NCBI RefSeq assembly: GCF_900100495.1
Contig: NZ_FNCT01000021.1
Coordinates: forward strand, 1 to 64,000
DNA: 64,000 nt
DNA from: Pseudomonas benzenivorans
GTDB lineage: Bacteria > Pseudomonadota > Gammaproteobacteria > Pseudomonadales > Pseudomonadaceae
Direction: 5' to 3'
Below the pieces are notes generated by a model. The model saw nothing but the letters and a program-made list of their open reading frames with translations. It made no database searches and was not told where the DNA came from. The stretch's first letter is position 1, and each line of letters opens with the position of its first letter. This document shows positions 36,671 to 44,469 of this stretch, in pieces. A program made the position numbers and the translations under genes.

Positions 36671-36694
36671 GTGACCAATTCTTATTATGGTCAC
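36671..36694 (+). promoter_or_regulatory. TetR-type operator, copy 3
   Basis: GTGACC-N12-GGTCAC, two bases after copy 2, also containing TATTAT. The tandem arrangement suggests cooperative binding and tight control of both divergent genes. Confidence 0.75.
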
Positions 36695-36729
36695 AAATGG
36701 TGGATAACGCATCTTTGGAGGATGACGCC

Positions 36730-37269
36730 ATGAAATCGATACTGGGTATGACGGCAGTGGCTGCGCTGATGATGGGCGCTGCTGTGACTAGGGTACAGGC
36801 CGAAGGTGGCAGTGGGCTGCTGGTGGACTACCGCCTGCAGCAAGAGGCGCTGGTGAGTGATCGCTCCAGCCAGGGCTCCGCTGAGCGCTTTGCGCAACTG
36901 ATCGAGGAGCGGCCCACCGCCGCTGGCAATGCGATCGTGCAACGGGCGCGACGGATCGAAAGGTCGGAGCCCGAGATTCTGAGGGATAGGGCACTCTACG
37001 GCAGCTCCAGCAGCCAGGGCTCCAGCCAGCGCTCTGTGCGGGTGCCCGAGGAGCAGCCTGCTGCTACCGGCCCTGCGCAACGGACCGCAACCTCGGAACC
37101 CGAGATTCTGAGGCAGAGGGTGCTCTACGGTAGCTCCAGCAGCCAGGACTCCAATCAGCGCCTTGTACGGATGCTCGAGGAGCAGCCTGCTGCTACCGGC
37201 CCTGCGCAACGGATCGCAACCTCGGAGCCCGACATTCTGAGGCAGAGGGTGCTCTACCGCCTCCATTGA
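36730..37269 (+). CDS. Secreted protein with 43-residue tandem repeats
   Basis: 179 aa from ATG at 36730, with GGAGG nine bases upstream. A Sec signal peptide MKSILGMTAVAALMMGAAVT ends near VQA. The mature part is low in hydrophobic residues and consists of one degenerate and two near-identical repeats. Each repeat runs from a Ser-rich start (SSSSQ) through an EEQPAATGPAQR core to SEPEILRQRVLY. DNA copies 2 and 3 are 37000-37128 and 37129-37257, 129 bp each. No family is recognised. Divergent from tetR1 with two operators over its promoter, so it is probably co-regulated with the pump and acts in the periplasm. Confidence 0.7.
   Translation: MKSILGMTAVAALMMGAAVTRVQAEGGSGLLVDYRLQQEALVSDRSSQGSAERFAQLIEERPTAAGNAIVQRARRIERSEPEILRDRALYGSSSSQGSSQRSVRVPEEQPAATGPAQRTATSEPEILRQRVLYGSSSSQDSNQRLVRMLEEQPAATGPAQRIATSEPDILRQRVLYRLH
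37000..37257 (+). repeat. Two 129-bp in-frame tandem repeats
   Basis: Units 37000-37128 and 37129-37257 within the secreted repeat protein gene differ at a small number of positions and keep frame, so repeat number may vary between strains. Confidence 0.85.
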
Positions 37270-37365
37270 GGGCGTGCGCGTTGCACTCTGAAGTATCGGG
37301 GGAGATGCCAACGTCTCAGGTATCCCCCCTCCGGCACAAGGAAGTGCTGCCTTCGTGCGTCCCTG

Positions 37366-37462
37366 TCGTTCATACGGGTTGTCCGTTCGGACCGCGATCT
37401 TGGCAACTGACGGATCTGGCAGTTCCGGCCCCACTGCCATGTAGAGAGCGGCGCCGGAGCAT
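37366..37462 (-). pseudogene. Fused remnant of the RND adaptor start and an internal RND pump fragment
   Basis: On the minus strand the first bases after the ATG at 37460-37462 (MLRRR) match the start of the adaptor gene at 35903. After about 37450 the sequence switches to a match with an internal part of the RND gene (around 32905-32980): LYMAVGPELPDPSVAKIAVR here against FYMAMGPELPDPSFAKIVVR there, in a different frame from the ATG. The segment is too short to function. It marks a deleted second copy of the tetR-adaptor-RND module; the join lies at a shared GCGC. Confidence 0.8.
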
Positions 37463-37506
37463 GAGAGTCCCATTGACGAATTGATCGGGACTCTCTCTTT
37501 TTATTT

Positions 37507-37530
37507 GTGACTAATAAAGATATAAGTCAC
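37507..37530 (-). promoter_or_regulatory. TetR-type operator, copy 4 (before the remnant)
   Basis: GTGACT-N12-AGTCAC with perfect 6-bp arms, in the position corresponding to operator 1 but in front of the pseudogene remnant. It is probably a fossil, though it could still titrate the regulators. Confidence 0.65.
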
Positions 37531-37543
37531 AGATATCCAGGCG

Positions 37544-38161
37544 TCACGGCGACAGGCTGCGCAGCACCAGGCTAGACAGTTGACCTGGCGCTTCGTCGAT
37601 GTAGTCGAAGCCATGCTGCAAGAGCAGCGGGTTGAGGTAAGGACGCATGACCAGATAGATCGCCATCACGGTCTCGTCGAGGGGCGTCTTGCGCTCGAAG
37701 TCCCCGCTTTGCCGACCAGCCTGCAAGATGTCCTGCAGCAATTCCCGGATGCGTCCCTCATAGGCACGCACCGCCTGCCAGTTCTCGGTGGCCGCCGATG
37801 CGGCAATCTCGTAGAGCTTACGGTCCTGAAAGAACAGGCGCAGGCTCGACTCCACCAGCGCCTTGAACATCCGCCGCAGCTTTTCCGGCGGGCGCTCGAC
37901 CTCATCGACGGCGGCCCTGACCTCGGCCGCGATCTGGCTCAGGCAGTTCGCGCAGATCATCTCGCCGATGGCCTGCTTGGACTCGAAGAACTTGTAGATG
38001 TAGGCCTTGGAAAAGCCGATGGTCTTGGCCAGATCGGAGACCGTGGTCTTCTCGTAACCATAGCGGCTGAAGTGCTCTTTGGCCGCAGCCACGATCTGGT
38101 TGCGCACTTCGTGATCGACCGGACCACGAGCTGTCACTTTGGGAGAGGAAGTCTTGTTCAT
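37544..38161 (-). CDS. TetR family regulator 2 of the RND system
   Basis: 205 aa from ATG at 38159-38161 (MNKTSSPKVTARGPVDHEVR). The DNA-binding region HFSRYGYEKTTVSDLAKTIG then FSKAYIYKFFESKQAIGEMI is almost identical to TetR1; most changes are at the N-terminus and in scattered ligand-domain positions. It is divergent from the outer-membrane channel gene with operator 5 between them. With nearly identical recognition helices the two regulators should bind the same sites and may form mixed dimers. Confidence 0.92.
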   Translation of the reverse strand: MNKTSSPKVTARGPVDHEVRNQIVAAAKEHFSRYGYEKTTVSDLAKTIGFSKAYIYKFFESKQAIGEMICANCLSQIAAEVRAAVDEVERPPEKLRRMFKALVESSLRLFFQDRKLYEIAASAATENWQAVRAYEGRIRELLQDILQAGRQSGDFERKTPLDETVMAIYLVMRPYLNPLLLQHGFDYIDEAPGQLSSLVLRSLSP

Positions 38162-38200
38162 GGGGCATAGCCTACAGGCCGACTGGAAGATGGACAACAA

Positions 38201-38224
38201 GTGACCAATGTGTAATATAGTCAC
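38201..38224 (+). promoter_or_regulatory. TetR-type operator, copy 5
   Basis: GTGACC-N12-AGTCAC between tetR2 and the outer-membrane channel gene, containing a TAATAT -10-like element, so the channel gene should share control with the pump. Confidence 0.72.
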
Positions 38225-38264
38225 AAAGCGTCAGCTCCATATATCCTAGCCCTGGAAGAAACCC

Positions 38265-39728
38265 ATGCTGCCCAAACGCCCCCTTGCCATGCTCATCGCA
38301 GCCAGCCTCTCGGCAGGCTGCGCGGTCGGCCCCGAGTACACCCGTCCCGAACTCCCCATGCCGGAACGCTACCTGGGGCAGGCCGCAGTCGATCAGCGGC
38401 ATGCCGGTGCCAGCGCCGGCCTCATCACTTGGTGGACGGGATTCGGCGACCCGCACCTGACTCGCTTCGTAACCCTGGCGCTGGAGCAGAACCTCGATCT
38501 CGCGCAGGCGTCCGCTCGCGTCGTGCAAGCACGTGCGGGGCTCGGGGCAGCGAATGCCGCCTTGTTGCCCTCCGGCAACATCGGCGGTCAAGCAGCCAGG
38601 GCCTACCAGTCGATTGAAACGCCGCTGGGACAAGTGCTGAACGCGACGCCCGATTTCGACCGCTACGGCAATGCCTATGAAGCCAATCTCGACGCGAGCT
38701 GGGAACTGGACCTGTTCGGCGGCCTGCGTCGTGGGCGCGAAGCGGCGCTGGCCGAGTACCAGGCGTCGGAGGCAGGCGCGGTCGCAACGCGACTGGCGGT
38801 GGCGGCACAGACCGCCGACATCTACATCGGCATCCGTGGGTTGCAGACCCGCCTCGAGGTTGCACGCCGGCAGGTGCAGACGCAGCAGGAACTGCTCGCA
38901 ACCGTCAACCTGCTTTATAGCAAGGGGGTGGCAGCCGAACTCCAGGTGCGCCAGGTCGAAGGCGCGCTTGCCCAGGTACGGGCATCCGTACCCGTCCTCG
39001 AGACGGGGTTGGACGCCGCCATGAACGCGCTGGACGTGATGCTGGGCTCGCCGCCCGGCACGTATCGAGCCGAACTGGCCGATGCCGGCGGCATCCCGGT
39101 TGCCCCGCAGATTGCAGCCACAGGGTCGCCGGGCGAATTGCTCCGGCGTCGGCCCGATCTGCTGGCGGCCGAGCGCCAACTGGCCGCCTCGAACGCGCAT
39201 ATCGGCGTCGCCATCGCCGAGTACTACCCCAAGCTCTCCCTGAGTGGGCTGATCGGCAGCGCGACATCGGCGTCCAGCGGCAACCTGTTCGGCAGTGGTG
39301 CCAGCCAGGCCGCCGGCGTGCTGGGCCTGCGCTGGCGGCTGTTCGATTTCGGCCGCATCGACGCGCAGATCGACCAGGCCAAGGGCCGGGAGGCCGAGAT
39401 GCTGGCGGCCTATCGACTGGCCGCGCTGCGGGCCACCGAGGATGTGGAAAACGCCTTCTCCGCCCTGGTCAAGCGCGAGGAGCAGGCGGGCGTGCTCGCC
39501 CAGGGGGTGGATTCGCTCGGCCGTGCGCGGCAAGCCTCCTTTGCCGCCTACCAGCAAGGTGTCGTCAGCCTGATCGAGGTCCTGCAAGCCGACGAAAACC
39601 TGCTGCGCGCCTCCGATGCGCGGGCCCAGGCACAAACGGAATCGGCACGCGCCGCGGTCGCAGCCTTCAAGGCACTCGGCGGCGGTTGGCAACCCCACGA
39701 ATCCGCAGCGGTAGCAATGAAGCCGTAG
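38265..39728 (+). CDS. Outer membrane efflux channel lipoprotein (OprM/NodT family)
   Basis: 487 aa. The lipoprotein signal MLPKRPLAMLIAASLSAGCA has lipobox LSAGC and is followed by the family hallmark VGPEYTRPELPMPERY. Two TolC-type repeats are visible (QNLDLAQASARVVQARAGLG and RRPDLLAAERQLAASNAHIG), with LSLSGLIGSA and WRLFDFGRIDAQIDQAKGRE typical of the channel family. It supplies the outer-membrane exit for the RND pump encoded 3.5 kb away on the other strand, and shares its operator type. Confidence 0.93.
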   Translation: MLPKRPLAMLIAASLSAGCAVGPEYTRPELPMPERYLGQAAVDQRHAGASAGLITWWTGFGDPHLTRFVTLALEQNLDLAQASARVVQARAGLGAANAALLPSGNIGGQAARAYQSIETPLGQVLNATPDFDRYGNAYEANLDASWELDLFGGLRRGREAALAEYQASEAGAVATRLAVAAQTADIYIGIRGLQTRLEVARRQVQTQQELLATVNLLYSKGVAAELQVRQVEGALAQVRASVPVLETGLDAAMNALDVMLGSPPGTYRAELADAGGIPVAPQIAATGSPGELLRRRPDLLAAERQLAASNAHIGVAIAEYYPKLSLSGLIGSATSASSGNLFGSGASQAAGVLGLRWRLFDFGRIDAQIDQAKGREAEMLAAYRLAALRATEDVENAFSALVKREEQAGVLAQGVDSLGRARQASFAAYQQGVVSLIEVLQADENLLRASDARAQAQTESARAAVAAFKALGGGWQPHESAAVAMKP

Positions 39729-40543
39729 ACCTGCTCGGCGATGTCTTCCACAGCCTCCGCTTCGAGCCGCACATCAGCGGGCAGAACAGTCGGGCGTTCG
39801 CCAGCTCATCGAGCAGCGCGCGATTCGCCTGAACGAGATGGGCCAGACGCCGCCTGGCCAAGGGGCAGAAGCTGGATCGACTGACCCTGGGGGCCGTGCG
39901 TTCGATTCCCTTTGGGGCGGCTTCCCGTCTGCTCGACAGCGTTCCGGGCCTTACCTCCTTTGCCAAGACGCCGGACAGTTTGGTTTCGTTGCGGGTGTGT
40001 TCTGCGTTTTTTATCTCTGGAACGGACTTTTCCCCAGGACAGGCGCGCCCTTTGGCTCAAGTTGCCCACAAAGACTGTGGAGCGAACTGTGGATAAGGTG
40101 GGCGTAGCGCGCTGGGGGCTTAGTCGCACGGCTTTGGGCGGGCTCTGATGGTTTTTTGACCAGATGTGTTTTCATCGTAAAAACAGCAGCTTAGTCGAGT
40201 TATGCAAGGGCGCTTGAGTTGTCCACGACTGCTGTGGGCATTCCTGTTGATAACTAGGGTATGCCTTGCTCAAGCCCTGATCTGGCGGTGCTTGGCGTCG
40301 GTTGATCAGCATTTGATCAGCTCGCCAAACGACTGCCTGGAGGCACTCTCGACCAACGCGAGTCAAGAAATAATCATGCTATTTCAATCGCTTGGCCGGG
40401 TCGGCGGGGATCAGGCCGGTGACTTATCCCGAATTGCTGTGGAGCGAACTGTGGATAAGCTGCGCACGCTTGCGGCCAGGCCAGGCGGGACTAGGCCTGG
40501 CCCGGGCTGGGTGTTTTTTGCTCAGGCGGGTGGCGCTGGCCGG
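39729..40543. other. 815-bp gap with DnaA-box-like repeats and no convincing gene
   Basis: A 23-bp direct repeat ending ACTGTGGATAAG occurs at 40075-40097 and 40437-40459. Each copy contains TGTGGATAA, a perfect DnaA-box core (40088-40096 and 40450-40458). Between them are weaker variants TTGTCCACG (40219-40227) and TGTTGATAA (40245-40253). The first ~250 bp resemble a decayed coding sequence with frame breaks but match nothing I can name. Confidence 0.6.
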
Positions 40544-41455
40544 TCAATCGCCCAGTGCGCTGATTCGCGTGGAGCGGCCGAGCAGTTGCAGGGCGCGGTC
40601 GGGATAGTCGGTGATCAGCGCGTGGGCGCCGAGGTCGAGCAGGCGGCGCATGGCCGGCTGTTCGTTGATGGTCCACAGCTGCACGTTGAGGCCGCGCGCC
40701 TGGGCGGTGCGCAGCAGGCTGTCGCTGGCGATCCGCAGGTCGTTGTGCCGTTCGGGGATCTGCAGCGCCTGGTAGGACGGCGACAGCAGGCTGCCCAGGC
40801 CCAGCCAGTCGAGCGCCACCAGCAGGCGCACCGAGGCGGGGCCGGCGGAGGTGGCGACCCCCGGGCACAGTTCGCGGAACAGCTGCAGGCTGCGCTCGTA
40901 GAAGCTGCCGACGATCACCAGGTCGCGCTGGCCGTTGTGCTCCAGGGCGTCGCACAGCAGCGCCTCCATGCCGGCGTCCGGCACCTTGATCTCGATGACC
41001 TTGGGGGTGTCCGGGAAGCGTTCGAGGACCTCGGCGAAGGCCGGGATGCGAATGCCCTGGCCGCGATAGGGGTGGCTCTCGCCGCCGTCGGCGGTCCAGC
41101 GGTAGCCGGCGTCCATGGCCTGCAACTGCTCGAGGGTCAGCGCGGCGACCGGTCCGCGGCCGTCGGTGGTGCGCTCCAGGCGACGGTCGTGGAACACCAC
41201 AAGCTCGCCGTCGCTGGACAGCCGCAGGTCCATCTCCAGCATGTCCACGCCCAGGGCGCTGGCGCGCTCGAAGGCGAACAGGCTGTTTTCCGGCCACAGG
41301 CCGCGACCGCCGCGGTGGGCGATCACCAACGGCCGGTCGCCGAGCGCGGCGAGCACCGCCGGCTGTGGCGCCGGGCGGCTGGTCAGGGCCAGGGTCAGCA
41401 GGGCGACGGCGACCAGCAGCAGCGGGGCGAGGAGAAAGCGGGCAAGGCGCAGCAT
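40544..41455 (-). CDS. Glycerophosphodiester phosphodiesterase
   Basis: 303 aa from ATG at 41453-41455. An N-terminal membrane anchor or uncleaved signal (MLRLARFLLAPLLLVAVALL) precedes the GDPD barrel. Catalytic motifs: VIAHRGGRGLWPENSLFAFE, then DMLEMDLRLSSDGELVVFHD with the paired acidic residues and His; later KVIEIKVPD and LITDYPDRALQLL. It hydrolyses deacylated phospholipids to glycerol-3-phosphate and an alcohol, likely facing the periplasm. It stands alone in a repeat-rich neighbourhood. Confidence 0.93.
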   Translation of the reverse strand: MLRLARFLLAPLLLVAVALLTLALTSRPAPQPAVLAALGDRPLVIAHRGGRGLWPENSLFAFERASALGVDMLEMDLRLSSDGELVVFHDRRLERTTDGRGPVAALTLEQLQAMDAGYRWTADGGESHPYRGQGIRIPAFAEVLERFPDTPKVIEIKVPDAGMEALLCDALEHNGQRDLVIVGSFYERSLQLFRELCPGVATSAGPASVRLLVALDWLGLGSLLSPSYQALQIPERHNDLRIASDSLLRTAQARGLNVQLWTINEQPAMRRLLDLGAHALITDYPDRALQLLGRSTRISALGD

Positions 41456-41573
41456 GGGGGCTTCCAACTATTCAGGAACGGGGCACGGGCAACAGCCGGA
41501 CTATGACAAAGGATGCCGTGGCGGGCGAGAGGCGAATGGCGACATGCAGCACACCTTTGCAGACAGGACCGCC

Positions 41574-41693
41574 GTAGATCCTATGTTCATGTGCAAGCCT
41601 CGCAGGACCTAGGGGCGGCGGGGGCGCCTAGCCCATGGCCGCGATAGAGCGCGCTCGCAAAAAGCATCGCGGGCATGGCCCGCTCCTACGAAA
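41574..41693. repeat. Dispersed repeat, copy A
   Basis: Begins GTAGATCCTATGTTCA and ends GCTCCTACGAAA, with GGCATCGCGGGCATGG-type blocks. A second copy is at 59170-59299. Each also carries a GGCGCCTAGCCCATG block, in opposite orientation in the two copies. Confidence 0.7.
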
Positions 41694-41717
41694 CACGCTA
41701 CCGCAGACCTTGCAGTT

Positions 41718-41850
41718 CGTAGGGTCGATTAGCCGCGCAGCGACGTAATCCGCCGCTTGCCGCGTAAAGTGTTATCTGCCGCGGTGGTGACGGCATGCCT
41801 TGCCAGTCGCGGTAAACGGCGGAAGCGCCTGCAGCGATTCCACCCTACGG
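41718..41850. repeat. CGTAGGGTxGATTAG palindromic repeat, copy A
   Basis: Inverted ends CGTAGGGTCGATTAGCCGCG and the complement of GGCGGAAGCGCCTGCAGCGA plus TTCCACCCTACGG. A very similar unit is at 63065-63194. The remaining parts of the 41456-41935 gap show no gene. Confidence 0.75.
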
Positions 41851-41935
41851 TTTGTGGTGTGGGTTAATTGCTGCGCGCGGTGCACCCGACGATGCCGCAG
41901 CCCTTGCAGGTGAACAGGGGCCCCTCCGGCGAGCC

Positions 41936-42508
41936 TCAGCCAGCCAGCAGGCAAGCGCCGCTCAGGGCTGATGCCGCGCCCGCCAGCCGCACCAGCGGCG
42001 CCGCGGCTTGCGGCAGCCCGTGCACCAGGGCGTAGCCGGCGGCGTGCAGAGCGGCGGTGGCGATGACAAAACCGCCGGCGTAGGCCCAGGGGCTGGCCTG
42101 GGCCGGCAGTTCCAGGCCATGGGCCAGGCCGTGGCTGAGGCCAAACAGGCCGGTCAACCCCAGGGCGATGGCCAACGGCAGGCGCGCCGCCACGGCCACC
42201 AGCAGGCCGAGGGCCAGCAGCGAACTGGCGATGGCGGTTTCCAGCAGCGGGAGCTGCACGCCACCGAAGCCGAACAGGCCGCCGAGCAGCATGCTGCCGA
42301 CGAAACCCAGCGGCACCGCCCAGCGCGCCGCGCCGCTCTGCTGCGCGGCCCACAGGCCGACGGCGAGCATCGCCAGCAGGTGGTCGAGGCCCAGCAGCGG
42401 GTGGGCCAGACCGGACAGCAGCCCGGAATGGTCGTGGCCGGCGTGGGCGAAGGCCAGGGTCGGGCTGAGCAGCAGGGCGAGGGCGAACAGGGATTGGCGC
42501 AGGTTCAT
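41936..42508 (-). CDS. HupE/UreJ family membrane protein
   Basis: 190 aa. A signal-like first helix is followed by the His-rich mature start AHAGHDHSGLLSGLAHPLLG, then GLDHLLAMLAVGLWAAQQSG, the family hallmark, and five or six further hydrophobic helices to the C-terminus. Members are nickel or cobalt transport proteins linked to urease and hydrogenase maturation. It follows ureG on the same strand (41 bp), supporting a role in supplying nickel for urease. Confidence 0.92.
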   Translation of the reverse strand: MNLRQSLFALALLLSPTLAFAHAGHDHSGLLSGLAHPLLGLDHLLAMLAVGLWAAQQSGAARWAVPLGFVGSMLLGGLFGFGGVQLPLLETAIASSLLALGLLVAVAARLPLAIALGLTGLFGLSHGLAHGLELPAQASPWAYAGGFVIATAALHAAGYALVHGLPQAAAPLVRLAGAASALSGACLLAG

Positions 42509-42549
42509 GGTGGATCTCCTTGATTGGTCGTGAGGCGTCGCCCCCGCTC

Positions 42550-43164
42550 CTACGCGGCGCCGAGCATGCCGTGGCGTTCGATGAAGGCGATGATCTCGTC
42601 GAGACCCTGGCCGACCTTCTGGTTGCTGAAGACGAACGGCTTGTCGCCGCGCATCTTCCTGGTGTCGCGCTCCATCACCTCCAGCGAGGCGCCGACCAGC
42701 GGCGCCAGGTCGACCTTGTTGATCACCAGCAGGTCGGACTTGCAGATGCCCGGGCCGCCCTTGCGCGGCAGCTTGTCGCCGGCCGAGACGTCGATCACGT
42801 AGATGGTCAGGTCGGAGAGTTCCGGGCTGAAGGTGGCCGAGAGGTTGTCGCCGCCGGATTCGACGATGATCAGCTCGAGGCCGGGGAAGCGCCGGTTGAG
42901 CTGGTCGACCGCCTCCAGGTTGATCGAGGCGTCCTCGCGGATCGCCGTGTGCGGGCAGCCGCCGGTCTCCACGCCGATGATCCGCTCCGGCGCCAGGGCC
43001 TGGTTGCGCACCAGGAACTGGGCGTCTTCCTGGGTGTAGATGTCATTGGTCACCACGGCCAGGTTGTAGCGCTCGCGCAGGGCCAGGCACAGCGCCAGGG
43101 TCAGGGCGGTCTTGCCGGACCCGACCGGACCGCCGATGCCGACGCGCAGGGGTTGGCTGTTCAT
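42550..43164 (-). CDS. ureG: Urease accessory GTPase UreG
   Basis: 204 aa starting MNSQPLRVGIGGPVGSGKTA. P-loop GGPVGSGKT at residues ~11-19; the nickel-binding motif CPH in VETGGCPHTAIREDASIN; Switch/G motifs ESGGDNLSATFSPEL and the NKVDLAPLVG base-recognition loop. It uses GTP to deliver nickel to urease with UreE, UreF and UreD. The TAG stop lies inside a GTAGGAGCGG-type repeat. Confidence 0.97.
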   Translation of the reverse strand: MNSQPLRVGIGGPVGSGKTALTLALCLALRERYNLAVVTNDIYTQEDAQFLVRNQALAPERIIGVETGGCPHTAIREDASINLEAVDQLNRRFPGLELIIVESGGDNLSATFSPELSDLTIYVIDVSAGDKLPRKGGPGICKSDLLVINKVDLAPLVGASLEVMERDTRKMRGDKPFVFSNQKVGQGLDEIIAFIERHGMLGAA

Positions 43165-43232
43165 CGCGTTGTTTCACTCCCATCTTCATCGGGTTGCCGG
43201 CCGGGATGTATCCCAGCCGACGCATGCTTTTT

Positions 43233-43303
43233 TGTAGGAGCGGGCCATGCCCGCGGAAAACCAATCGTGGGCCTGGAACTAGGCGTCGCCCCCGCTCCTA
43301 CGA
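43233..43303. repeat. GTAGGAGCGG palindromic repeat between ureF and ureG
   Basis: Inverted ends (TGTAGGAGCGGG and CCCGCTCCTACGA) with a CATGCCCGCGG inner block. The right end contains the ureF stop codon (43298-43300). A related half-copy (GTCGCCCCCGCTCCTACG) covers the ureG stop at about 42536-42553. Confidence 0.7.
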
Positions 43304-43972
43304 TCTAAACAGCCGGCTGTACTGGCGCTCATGGGCCATGCTCGCCAGGGCCAGGCCGAAGGCGGCGCCGCCCCAGTGTTCGGCCGGCAGCGCGCTGGCC
43401 AGGCGCTGCGCCTGCTCGAGCCGCGGCAGCAGCGCCGAGGTCAGGCGCTGCGCGGCTTGCTGGCCGAGCGGCAGGGTCTTCATCAGCACCGCCAGCTGGT
43501 TTTCCAGCCAGCCCCACAGCCAGGCGGCCAGGGCGTCCTGCGGGGCGATCCGCCAGGTCCGTGCGGCCAGGGCCCAGGCCACGGCCAGGCCCGGCTCGGG
43601 CAGCGCGGCGAACAGCGCGCGCGACGCTTCGTCCAGCTCCGGAAGGCCGGCCAGCAGCTGCTCCAGGGAATAGCCCATCTGCCGGCTTTCCAGGCGCAGC
43701 TCGCGGCTTTCGCGACTGGCGCGCTGCTGCGCGGCGAGATCCTGCAGGCGCGTCCAGTCGCCGGCGGCCGCCGCCTCGCAATGGGCCAGCAGCAGCGGCG
43801 CCTCGAAGCGCGCCAGGTTCAGCAGCAGCTGATCGGCGATCCAGCGCTGGGCGCTGTCCGGGCTGTCGACCAGGCCCTGTTCGACCGCCAGCTCCAGTCC
43901 TTGTGAGTAGCTGTAGCCGCCGATCGGCAGCTGCGGGCTGGCCAGTCTCAATAAGGCCCAGGCCGAGTTCAC
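43298..43972 (-). CDS. ureF: Urease accessory protein UreF
   Basis: 224 aa from the GTG at 43970-43972 (NSAWALLRLASPQLPIGGYS then YSQGLELAVEQGLV). The all-helical UreF pattern continues with SRQMGYSLEQLLAGLPELD and a C-terminus ending ALASMAHERQYSRLFRS. It bridges UreG and UreD on apo-urease. The start overlaps the ureE stop (GTGA). Its own stop is formed by the first bases of a repeat, which may have clipped or replaced the native C-terminus by a few residues. Confidence 0.95.
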   Translation of the reverse strand: MNSAWALLRLASPQLPIGGYSYSQGLELAVEQGLVDSPDSAQRWIADQLLLNLARFEAPLLLAHCEAAAAGDWTRLQDLAAQQRASRESRELRLESRQMGYSLEQLLAGLPELDEASRALFAALPEPGLAVAWALAARTWRIAPQDALAAWLWGWLENQLAVLMKTLPLGQQAAQRLTSALLPRLEQAQRLASALPAEHWGGAAFGLALASMAHERQYSRLFRS

Positions 43973-44469
43973 TTGCGCGCCCCGAACTGATGCAGGCGCG
44001 GCGCGTAGCTGAATTCGGCGTCGCCGGCGTGCGAGTGGTGGTGGCCGCCGCCATAGGCGCCGTGCTCTGGCTGGTAGGGCGCCTCGATCGCTTCGACCCG
44101 GGCACCGAGCTGTTCGAGCATGGCCTTGAGCACATAGTCGTCGGGCAGGCGCAGCCAGCCGTCGCCGAGTTGCAGGGCGACGTGGCGGTTGCCCAGGTGA
44201 TAGGCGGCGCGCATCAGTTCGAAGGGGCTGGCGCAGGTGACGTGCAGCAGCTGTTCGGCGCGGGCGCAGACGCGAACGATGCGGCCGTCGTCGGCCTGCA
44301 GGCATTCGCCGTGGTGCAGCGGCGGCTGGCCGCGCTCGAGGAACAGGCCGACTTCCTCGCCCTGGGTGGTGAAGCAGCGCAGACGGCTCTTGCTGCGTGC
44401 TTCGAACGTCAGTTCGAGTTCGGCGTCCCAGTGCTGCTGGGCGGCGAGGCGTTGGTGGATCACCAGCAT
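43969..44469 (-). CDS. ureE: Urease nickel metallochaperone UreE
   Basis: 166 aa starting MLVIHQRLAAQQHWDAELEL. UreE N-terminal peptide-binding domain with LTFEARSKSRLRCFTTQGEE; metal domain with the conserved nickel-site His in AYHLGNRHVALQLGDGWLRL. The C-terminal tail has a short His cluster (EHGAYGGGHHHSHAGDAEF). It hands Ni(II) to UreG. First gene of ureE-ureF-ureG-hupE. No ureDABC genes are in the window; from memory they are also separate in P. aeruginosa. Confidence 0.96.
   Translation of the reverse strand: MLVIHQRLAAQQHWDAELELTFEARSKSRLRCFTTQGEEVGLFLERGQPPLHHGECLQADDGRIVRVCARAEQLLHVTCASPFELMRAAYHLGNRHVALQLGDGWLRLPDDYVLKAMLEQLGARVEAIEAPYQPEHGAYGGGHHHSHAGDAEFSYAPRLHQFGARK

Noticed and set aside
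37366..37462. A functional small gene reading MGLSCSGAALYMAVGPELPD
   Set aside because: The frame is a by-product of a deletion fusion between adaptor start and RND fragment, has no ribosome site for that start, and is much shorter than any known family.
39895..39915. tRNA T-arm-like GTTCGATTCC
   Set aside because: No acceptor stem, D-arm or anticodon arm can be built around it, so neither a tRNA nor a tRNA remnant is supported.
39740..40030. Transposase or integrase fragment
   Set aside because: The reading frames are broken and contain no DDE, HTH or tyrosine-recombinase motif that I can recognise; reported only as an unexplained gap.
39729..40543. Chromosomal oriC
   Set aside because: DnaA-like boxes are present, but no dnaA, dnaN, rpmH or gidA neighbours and no clear AT-rich unwinding element are seen.
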